64,000 bases of DNA. Origin: Thermoanaerobaculia bacterium (GTDB lineage Bacteria > Acidobacteriota > Thermoanaerobaculia > Multivoradales > Multivoraceae). A program made the position numbers and the translations under genes. Under the pieces are notes generated by a model. The model saw only the letters and a list, made by a program, of their open reading frames with translations. It was not told where the DNA came from and did not search any database. The DNA is taken from contig JAJEBV010000040.1 of assembly GCA_022822365.1 (NCBI GenBank), forward strand, positions 1 to 64,000, in the 5' to 3' direction. The stretch's first letter is position 1. Every line of letters starts with the position of its first letter. Of the stretch, positions 54,722 to 62,152 are shown piece by piece.

Positions 54722-57700
54722 CGACTGGACCGGCTCGGTCCGGGGCGGCCGCTCGGCTGCACCCCTTCAGCAGGAACTGAGCCGTCCAGCGCGCGACGAC
54801 GGCGCGACGCCCGGCGCCGAGCCCGTCGAGTGCCTGGGCCTTACTTTCGAGAGTCAGGAAGCTAGGCGCGAGCACTTTATCGACCGGCTTCGGGCCGGGC
54901 TGGAGGAGCTTCACGAGCGGCTGGGCGGCGTTCCCTGGGCCGGCGCGGACGAAGCCGTCGAGCGCCTTGTGAGTATCCAGTGCTGGCCGATGGGCGGCGA
55001 AGCCGAGCTTCGGCGTCTGGCGGAAGGGATGCGGGCGGCCGAACCGCAAAAGGACCTGCTCCAGCGCTGGAAGGACGAGGTCGGGTTCCCCCATGGCGAG
55101 ATCGAGGACATCCTGGACCTTTCCGACCCGCCCTGGCACACGGCCTGCCCGAACCCCTTCCTCGGCGAGTTCGTGACGGCCTACGGCAAGCCGTACGACC
55201 CGGAGACGCCTTACCGACGGAAGCCGTTCGCGGTCGATGTAAGCGAAGGCAAGACCCATGCCGTCTATCGCGCGCACAGCTACCACACGAAGGTGCCGCA
55301 TCTCGCGATCATCCCATCGATCCTCCACTACACGGAACCGGGCGATCTGGTCCTCGATGGCTTCGCCGGCTCGGGCATGACCGGCGTCGCCGCGCAGTGG
55401 TGCGGCACAGCGCCACAGGAGGTCCGCGACGAAGTGGAAGCGCGCTGGGCCCGAGAGGGGCTGGGTAAACCGGAGTGGGGCCCGCGCCGCGCGATCCTCA
55501 ACGACCTCTCGCCGTTGGCCAGCTTCGTCGCCGCGAACTACACGGTTCCATTCAACGTGGAGGAACTCGCCAAGGCAGGCGAACGCCTGCTGGACGACGT
55601 CGATGCGGAACTCGGCTGGATGTACGAGACAGAGCACCCGGACGGCAGGAAGGGGCGCATCGACTACACCGTGTGGAGCGAGGTCTTCCGTTGCTCCGAG
55701 TGCAGCGACGAGATTGTGTTCACGAACGAGGCCTTGGACAGGTCCAGTGGTGAAGTCAGGAACCGCTTCCCGTGCCCTAGCTGCGACGCCGAGCTGATCA
55801 AGCCGAAACGGCCGAACCCCGACAAGCCCCACCTCGCACGCCAGTACGAGTCCGTTTTCGACACTGCCACGGGCAAACCTCGAAGACGAATCGCATTACG
55901 GCCGGTTCAGATTCACTACCGCCTCGACGGACAGAGCTTCGACAAGCAGGCTGAGGTTGACGATCTCGACCGCCTGAGACGTATCGACCAGGCACCTTGG
56001 CCTCCCGAAGTTCCAGTGCGCCCGCTGCCGATAGAGCAGATGTACCACGGCTCCCGACTCGCGCCCAAGGGCTTCAACGCCGTTCACCACCTCTTCTTGC
56101 CCAGGGCAGCGCATTCACTGTCGTCAATGTGGCGACGGGCGGCGTCTGCCTCCGATCCGAGAACTCGACACATGCTGCTCTACTTCGTCGAGCAGGCCGT
56201 CTGGGGACTCTCGACTCTGAACAGGTACCAACCCGTCCAGCACGGTCGGCTAGGTGGTTCCCAAGTCAACCGCCAACTCTCCGGCGTCTACTACGTCGGT
56301 TCCCAGATCGCCGAAGTGTCTCCCCGCTACAACCTCGGAAACAAGCTCTCGCGTCTGGTCAAGGTGTTTCGCGACCATCCTGCGGCACCGACGTGGGCTT
56401 GGCCCAAGGCAACGGCGGCCAGGTGCACTGTGGCGACGGGGACCGCCGCACGACTCTCCGTTCCCGACAACTCCATCGACTACGTGTTCACCGATCCGCC
56501 GTTCGGCAAGAACATCTACTACGCCGACCTGAACTTCCTGATCGAGTCCTGGCACAAGGTGCTGACGAACGCGGCACCGGAGGCCATCGTCGACAGCTTC
56601 AAGAACAAGGGGTTGCCGACGTACCAGCGACTGATGCAGCGCTGCTTCGAGGAGTACGAGCGAGTCCTCAAGCCTGGCCGCTGGATCACGGTCGTGTTCA
56701 GCAACCGGAGTAATGCCGTCTGGGCGGCGATCCAGGAAGCGCTGCTAGCGGCCGGCTTCGTCGTCGCAGACGTGCGGACTATGGACAAGAAACAGGGCTC
56801 CTTCAGGCAGGTGACCAGCACCGCAGTCAAGCAGGACCTGATCATCTCGGCCTACAAGCCGAACGATGGCCTGGAGGCCCGCTTCGCCCTGACTAGGGGC
56901 ACCGAGGAGGGTGCCTGGGACTTCCTCCGCACCCACCTGAAGCAGCTCCCGGTCTTCGTTGCTCGTGACGGCCGAGGGGAGATCGTTCACGAGCGGCAGC
57001 CTCACGTCCTGTTCGACCGGATGGTCGCCTTCCACGTTCTCCGCGGCGTTACGGTACCGCTGTCCGTCGGGGAGTTCCTGGTCGGCGTCAGCAGACGCTA
57101 CCCCGAGCGTAATGGGATGGTCTTCCTGCCCGAACAGGTCGGGGAGTACCACGAGAAAGCGATGGCCGCCACCGAGGTGGCGCAGCTTGAGATCTTCGTG
57201 GCAGACGAGGCCTCCGCCATCCAGTGGCTGAGGGAAGAGCTGCGGGCCAGACCACGGAGCTTCCAGGACCTTCACGCGGACTTCCTGCGGGAGCTCCACA
57301 AGTCGAAACACGAGAAGCTGCCCGAACTGTCCGACATGCTCGACCAGAACTTCCTCTGCTACGACGGTTCGGGGGAGGTGCCGAGCCAGATTCACGCCTA
57401 CCTGTCCACCAACTACAAGGACCTCCGCAACCTCCCCAAGGACGACCCGGCCCTCCGGCGGAAGGCGGACGGCCGCTGGTACGTGCCCGACCCCAAGAAG
57501 GCGGCCGACGTCGAGAAACGCCGTGCCCGCATCCTGCTCCAGGAGTTCGAGGAGTACCGCGCCTCCACCCAGAAACGCCTGAAGCTCTTCCGTCTTGAAG
57601 CCATCCGCGCCGGCTTCTTTCGCGCTTACCGGGAGCAGGACTACAAGACGATCATGCAGGTCGCGGACAGACTCCCACCGTCCGTCCTGCAGGAGGACCA

Positions 57701-57755
57701 GAAGCTCCTGCTCTGGTACGACCAGGCCGTGACGCGGCTGGGCGGAGCCTCCTGA
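54711..57755 (+). CDS. pglX: BREX-3 PglX-type DNA adenine methyltransferase (DUF1156-like)
   Basis: A 1014-residue methyltransferase that would mark host DNA in the BREX system. AdoMet motif I is VLDGFAGSGMTGVAA (about 210-220) and motif IV is FTDPPFGKNIYYADLNF (about 585), the DPPF form seen in DUF1156 proteins. Between them is a zinc-knuckle-like pair, FRCSECSDEIVF and FPCPSCDAEL. The C-terminal third is helical, with KKAADVEKRRARILLQEFEEYRA and is of unknown role. I chose the ATG at 54711, which overlaps the preceding gene by 11 bases; a GTG two codons earlier is also possible. The methylation site is unknown. Confidence 0.87.
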   Translation: MPGDDWTGSVRGGRSAAPLQQELSRPARDDGATPGAEPVECLGLTFESQEARREHFIDRLRAGLEELHERLGGVPWAGADEAVERLVSIQCWPMGGEAELRRLAEGMRAAEPQKDLLQRWKDEVGFPHGEIEDILDLSDPPWHTACPNPFLGEFVTAYGKPYDPETPYRRKPFAVDVSEGKTHAVYRAHSYHTKVPHLAIIPSILHYTEPGDLVLDGFAGSGMTGVAAQWCGTAPQEVRDEVEARWAREGLGKPEWGPRRAILNDLSPLASFVAANYTVPFNVEELAKAGERLLDDVDAELGWMYETEHPDGRKGRIDYTVWSEVFRCSECSDEIVFTNEALDRSSGEVRNRFPCPSCDAELIKPKRPNPDKPHLARQYESVFDTATGKPRRRIALRPVQIHYRLDGQSFDKQAEVDDLDRLRRIDQAPWPPEVPVRPLPIEQMYHGSRLAPKGFNAVHHLFLPRAAHSLSSMWRRAASASDPRTRHMLLYFVEQAVWGLSTLNRYQPVQHGRLGGSQVNRQLSGVYYVGSQIAEVSPRYNLGNKLSRLVKVFRDHPAAPTWAWPKATAARCTVATGTAARLSVPDNSIDYVFTDPPFGKNIYYADLNFLIESWHKVLTNAAPEAIVDSFKNKGLPTYQRLMQRCFEEYERVLKPGRWITVVFSNRSNAVWAAIQEALLAAGFVVADVRTMDKKQGSFRQVTSTAVKQDLIISAYKPNDGLEARFALTRGTEEGAWDFLRTHLKQLPVFVARDGRGEIVHERQPHVLFDRMVAFHVLRGVTVPLSVGEFLVGVSRRYPERNGMVFLPEQVGEYHEKAMAATEVAQLEIFVADEASAIQWLREELRARPRSFQDLHADFLRELHKSKHEKLPELSDMLDQNFLCYDGSGEVPSQIHAYLSTNYKDLRNLPKDDPALRRKADGRWYVPDPKKAADVEKRRARILLQEFEEYRASTQKRLKLFRLEAIRAGFFRAYREQDYKTIMQVADRLPPSVLQEDQKLLLWYDQAVTRLGGAS

Positions 57756-57803
57756 GGTCCGGCGGGGCGCACGGACTCGTTCGCCTTGCCAGCCACGCCC
57801 CAA

Positions 57804-59816
57804 ATGAGCAGTTGGCGAGACCACATCCTGGACGACCTCGTCCCGGGCATCGCGCCAGTGACCCTTGCCGCCGACCCGGATTGCCTGCTGCTGGAAGAGG
57901 AGTTGCTGGGAGAGATCCAGGCGAGAGGCTTCGACCTTCTTACGTTCGACGACCCGGTAGCCTTCCGGCTAGCTCACGAGACGAGGTTCCGCACCGCCCC
58001 GGATAGAAGAGGCTCCGTGGCCCGAGAGCTTCTCCTCCGCTTCGGCGAAGACGACGTCACCGCAGCCCCCCACGATCTCCTGCAGGAGGGTCGGGCGCTT
58101 CGGTTCACTCTCGCCGAACTGTTTCCGGGCCTGAATAGCCTGGTTCTCGCGGATCTGGACCGGGGCGACCTGGACGCCCTCTATCGGGCCAGGAAGGAGA
58201 GCAGCTCGGAAGAGCTCGGCGAAACCGCGACGAAGGACCTGATTCTGCACACTGTGTTCGGCGTTCGTCCTACAGAGATCGGGCGGCCAACCGAGCTGCT
58301 TCACGTCCTGCTGCGGCGGCACTACCGGGGAGTTCGCATCCCCGAGACGCTCGACGAGAGGCTCATCGAAGCACTTCAAAGGAAGCAGACGTTCAAGGAG
58401 TGGCCGCTCGGTGTCATCGTCCCGGACCGGGAGGCATTCTTCGCCTTCCTGCAGGAGCGTTGGCCCGTGTTCCTCGACGGTAGCGACGGCGAGACGCCCG
58501 ACGCCTGCGAGACAAAAGGCAGGCACGGCCTGACGATCTCCGGGCCAGCGAACTTGCCTCTCGGCGACCACGATGTCCGTGCGTACGTCGACAACCTGTT
58601 CACGGAAGGGAAACTCACTCCCGTTCCCCACGAGAAAGGAGCCGACCGGCACGGTGCCTGGGTAACCGTCGGGATTCGGAAGGACCCGGGCACCGACCGG
58701 AGGCTGAGACTGGCCAAGCTGCTGAACCACACCGCCGGAACGATCCCTCAACCCGGCGCAAGGCACGCGGCCTGGCTCGCGTTCGCTTGGCGATGGGCTG
58801 AACTCGGCGCACTCTGGTGGACGACCGATGCCGCAGTTCGCCAGAACCTGAGCAAAGAGAGGGCAGCGCTCGACGATTTGCGGCATGACGTCGACCTCGC
58901 ATTCACGGCATGGATCGAGCTCCGCTACGACGGGCTGCACAACCAGCCTCCGGTTCCACCCGTGATGGTGCATCACCTCCCGCGCTACCTGGCTCGGCGG
59001 CTCGAGGAAGCGCCAAGCACAAGGATCGCGCTGATCGTCGTCGACGGACTGGCTGTGGACCAGTGGATCACGCTTCGAGCCGTTCTCGGCGCTCAGCGTC
59101 CCGCCCTCGGTTTCCGAACGGCCGCCGTGTTCGCCTGGGCGCCGACGATCACGTCCGTGTCAAGACAGGCGATCTTCGCCGGCCGTCCTCCTTTCTACTT
59201 CGGACCGAGCATCCACACGACCGAGAAAGAGCAGTCCCTGTGGACCCGGTTCTGGGCCGACCAAGGCCTGACGAACCGACAGATCGCCTACGTGAAGGGC
59301 CTCGGCGGCGGCGCACGGGCCGAGCTTGCGGAGCTCCTGTCGCGACCGGAACTCCGCGTCGTAGGCGGAGTCGTTCACACGGTGGACGACATCATGCACG
59401 GCATGGAGTTGGGCACCGCCGGCATGCACAACCAGATCCGGCAGTGGGCGGACGAAGGCCACCTCACGAGGCTGCTCGACACGCTGTTCGACGAGGGCTT
59501 CACCGTCTTCCTGACCTCGGACCATGGCAACATCGAGGCCCGCGGCGCTGGCCGTCCCTCGGAGGGCTCTCTCGCGACGACGCGGGGCAAACGGGCACGG
59601 TTGTACTCCGACGCTACCCTGCGAGACCAAGTGTTGGCCCGGTTCCCGAACGCGGTGGCGTGGGCTAGAGGCGGGCTGCCACCGGACTGCCACCCCCTGT
59701 TGGCGCGGGGCAGGAAGGCCTTCGCGCCGGAGGGAAGTCGCGTCGTCGGCCACGGCGGCGCTTCCCTCGAAGAACTCGTGGTCCCTCTGGTCGAGATCGA
59801 GCGGCGCACGACATGA
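57804..59816 (+). CDS. pglZ: BREX-3 PglZ phosphatase-superfamily protein
   Basis: A 670-residue PglZ protein. The ATG start (MSSWRDHILDDLVPG) matches the usual PglZ N-terminus; an upstream TTG is less likely. The C-terminal half is an alkaline-phosphatase-fold domain: ALIVVDGLAVDQW (metal Asp, about 410), TITSVSRQAIFAG with a possible nucleophile, LTSDHGNIEARG (metal Asp-His) and RVVGHGGASLEELVVPLVE (His). The metal ligands look intact. Its enzymatic role in BREX is unresolved but it is essential in known systems. It is followed by a four-base overlap with the last gene of the operon. Confidence 0.9.
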   Translation: MSSWRDHILDDLVPGIAPVTLAADPDCLLLEEELLGEIQARGFDLLTFDDPVAFRLAHETRFRTAPDRRGSVARELLLRFGEDDVTAAPHDLLQEGRALRFTLAELFPGLNSLVLADLDRGDLDALYRARKESSSEELGETATKDLILHTVFGVRPTEIGRPTELLHVLLRRHYRGVRIPETLDERLIEALQRKQTFKEWPLGVIVPDREAFFAFLQERWPVFLDGSDGETPDACETKGRHGLTISGPANLPLGDHDVRAYVDNLFTEGKLTPVPHEKGADRHGAWVTVGIRKDPGTDRRLRLAKLLNHTAGTIPQPGARHAAWLAFAWRWAELGALWWTTDAAVRQNLSKERAALDDLRHDVDLAFTAWIELRYDGLHNQPPVPPVMVHHLPRYLARRLEEAPSTRIALIVVDGLAVDQWITLRAVLGAQRPALGFRTAAVFAWAPTITSVSRQAIFAGRPPFYFGPSIHTTEKEQSLWTRFWADQGLTNRQIAYVKGLGGGARAELAELLSRPELRVVGGVVHTVDDIMHGMELGTAGMHNQIRQWADEGHLTRLLDTLFDEGFTVFLTSDHGNIEARGAGRPSEGSLATTRGKRARLYSDATLRDQVLARFPNAVAWARGGLPPDCHPLLARGRKAFAPEGSRVVGHGGASLEELVVPLVEIERRTT

Positions 59817-60571
59817 CGCACTCGCCTCAAGTCGGGTTCAGCCAACGTATTCAACTCGCATGGCTGGACTACACGGTACGTCTCGTTCTTGCGGGGAGCA
59901 CGAAGGGCGAGGTCGCGGCCGAGCTCGACAGGTACCTTCACGACAAGCTGTCCGCGGGCAACGATCCCAAGCGGGGGACCCGGCACAAAGCGATCACGAT
60001 CCTGAACAAGGTATGGACGGACGTTCCGGGCCCTCGATTGAGGCTGAGGAATCAGGGCATCAGCTTGCTGCGAAGTGCTTCGGAAAGGGAGCGAGTGTTC
60101 ATCCACTGGTGCATGTGCATGGCGGCCTACCCGTTCTTCGGCACGGTGGCGCACGCGACCGGCCGGCTGCTGCGCCTTCAGGCCACGGTCGGCGCGGCCC
60201 AGGTTCAGCGCCGAGTTCGGGAGCAACTCGGCGAGCGAGAGACCGTGGCCCGCGCGACTCGGCGGATCCTGAGGACCTTCATCGACTGGGCCATTCTTGA
60301 AGAAACCGGAGAGAAGGGCCTCTACCGAGCTGCCGCGAAGCGACCGGTGCGCTCCGGGCCACTCGGCGTCTGGGCGCTGGAGGCGTGCCTCGTCGCCAAG
60401 GGCGGGGGCCCGCTCTCAGCCGACACGCTTCTGAGAGGCCCCCACTTGTTCCCGTTCGAGACGCCACTCCCGTCAGCGAGGGAGCTTGAAGCGGCCGGCT
60501 CACTCGACCTGGCGTACCACGGGCTGGATCAGGAGGTCCTGATCGCCCTTGCCGACCTGGAAGAAGACTGA
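59813..60571 (+). CDS. Small helical protein, possible BrxA counterpart
   Basis: A 252-residue protein starting in an ATGA overlap with pglZ, so it belongs to the operon. It is mostly helical, with YTVRLVLAGSTKGEVAAELDRYLHDKL, RHKAITILNKVWTDVP, and a winged-helix-like segment QRRVREQLGERETVARATRRILRTFIDWAILEET. That layout (helical bundle plus wHTH-like tail) recalls BrxA, the small DNA-binding BREX protein, and BrxA is part of type 3 sets, but I see no decisive motif. It has no transmembrane helix. Treat the BrxA identity as a hypothesis. Confidence 0.6.
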   Translation: MTHSPQVGFSQRIQLAWLDYTVRLVLAGSTKGEVAAELDRYLHDKLSAGNDPKRGTRHKAITILNKVWTDVPGPRLRLRNQGISLLRSASERERVFIHWCMCMAAYPFFGTVAHATGRLLRLQATVGAAQVQRRVREQLGERETVARATRRILRTFIDWAILEETGEKGLYRAAAKRPVRSGPLGVWALEACLVAKGGGPLSADTLLRGPHLFPFETPLPSARELEAAGSLDLAYHGLDQEVLIALADLEED

Positions 60572-60616
60572 TCGCAGGGGCCGCGGCATGCCACCGCCTC
60601 CGACAGGATAGGCGTC

Positions 60617-62152
60617 GTGCCGCGATTGCTTCTGCGCCTCCTGGCCGGCGTCCACCTGGTCGCGTTCGTCTCGCTCTGGGTACAGATCGACGGCCTGATC
60701 GGATCGCGGGGCATTCTCCCGGCGAGGGACTTCTTCGCGTACCTCGAGCGGGTGCTCGGCGGCGGCACGCTTGAGCGGCTGGCGAACGCGCCCTCCCTGC
60801 TCTGGTTTTCCTCCAGTGACCCGGCGCTCCACGTTCTCTGCGCGGCCGGGGTCCTGTTGTCGCTCCTCGCGATCGCCGGCATGGTGACGGCGCCGGTGTT
60901 CGGAGCCTTGTGGATCTGCTACCTGTCGCTGGTCTGGGGCGGCCAGACCTTTCTCGCCTTCCAGTGGGACACGCTGCTGCTCGAGGCGACCCTCTGCGCC
61001 GTCGTGCTGGCACCTCTGGGTCGGCACGCGGACCCCCGGCCCGGCCTGTGGCTCTTCCGGCTCCTGGCGGTCAAGCTGATGTTCCTCTCGGGCGCGGTCA
61101 AGCTGCTCAGCCTCGATTCGACGTGGTGGCAACTGACCGCACTCGACGTGCACTACTTCACCCAGCCCCTGCCCGTGACGACAAGCTGGTACGTCCACCA
61201 TCTCCCGGACTGGTTCCATCGCCTCTCGGTCCTGGTCATGTTCGCGGTCGAGCTGGTCGTGCCCTGGTGCCTGTTCTGGCGCAGCCTGCGACGGCCCGGA
61301 CTGTGGCTCCTCCTGGCGCTCCAGTTCCTGATCGCTGCGACCGGCAACTACGGCTTCTTCAACCTGCTGACCGCCGTGCTCTGCCTGTCCTGGCTCGACC
61401 GTTTGCCCCTTGCCGGTCCGTCGAGACCGGACAACCCGCCCGCCGCGAGCACGGCGGCTCGCCGCCCCTTCGCCGGCGTTGCCGGAACACGCTTCCGCTG
61501 GCTCGCCGCCGCGGCGATCCTGCTGCTCAGCCTCTCGGTCACCGCCCGCGAACTCAGCCGCTCCCTGCCGCGCGGACCTGACACGCCGGCGACAGCCGTC
61601 CGGCTGGCGAACCTCGTCGATCGGGTCCTGGTCGATCCGGCGGCGCCCGTCCTGGGCGCCATCGCGCCGTTCCGTTCGATCAACGGCTACGGCCTCTTCC
61701 GCGCGATGACGACATCGCGTCCCGAGATCGTCGTCGAGACGAGCGCCGACGGCGTGATCTGGAACGAACTCGCCTTCCGCTTCAAGCCGGGCGACGTGAA
61801 CCGTCCGCCACGAGCCGCCCAGCCCCACATGCCGCGGCTTGACTGGCAGATGTGGTTCGCGGCCCTCGACCCGGGCCGCGCGGACTGGCTGGGATCGTTC
61901 GTCGCACGGCTCTTCGAGGGAGAACCCGCGGTTCTGGGGTTGCTCGGCGAAGCGAGCCGGCAGGCCGAGCCCCCACGCTTCCTGCGTCTCCGGCTCTACG
62001 ACTACACGTTCAGCGAACCCGGCGCCGGCGCTCCCCATGGAGCGGCTGGCGGACCAGCCGTTTGGTGGCGGCGCGAGTTGCTCTACGATCTATCTCCTGT
62101 GCTGGAGCGCGACGCCTTCGTTCAGACTCCGAGTGAGGCAGGCCTCAGGTGA
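60617..62152 (+). CDS. Lipase maturation factor-like membrane protein
   Basis: A 511-residue polytopic inner-membrane protein of the lipase maturation factor family. Signatures are SRGILPARDFFAYLERVLG, WICYLSLVWGGQTFLAFQWDTLLLEA, RLLAVKLMFLSGAVKLLSLDSTWWQLTALDVHYFTQPLP and a C-terminal soluble domain (RSINGYGLFRAMTTSRPEIVVETS, MPRLDWQMWFAAL). Animal LMF1 helps lipase folding in the ER; the bacterial homologues are uncharacterised and unlikely to have the same client. The start is a GTG behind AGGATAGG. It is coupled to the following transporter gene by a GTGA overlap, suggesting joint expression. Confidence 0.87.
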   Translation: MPRLLLRLLAGVHLVAFVSLWVQIDGLIGSRGILPARDFFAYLERVLGGGTLERLANAPSLLWFSSSDPALHVLCAAGVLLSLLAIAGMVTAPVFGALWICYLSLVWGGQTFLAFQWDTLLLEATLCAVVLAPLGRHADPRPGLWLFRLLAVKLMFLSGAVKLLSLDSTWWQLTALDVHYFTQPLPVTTSWYVHHLPDWFHRLSVLVMFAVELVVPWCLFWRSLRRPGLWLLLALQFLIAATGNYGFFNLLTAVLCLSWLDRLPLAGPSRPDNPPAASTAARRPFAGVAGTRFRWLAAAAILLLSLSVTARELSRSLPRGPDTPATAVRLANLVDRVLVDPAAPVLGAIAPFRSINGYGLFRAMTTSRPEIVVETSADGVIWNELAFRFKPGDVNRPPRAAQPHMPRLDWQMWFAALDPGRADWLGSFVARLFEGEPAVLGLLGEASRQAEPPRFLRLRLYDYTFSEPGAGAPHGAAGGPAVWWRRELLYDLSPVLERDAFVQTPSEAGLR

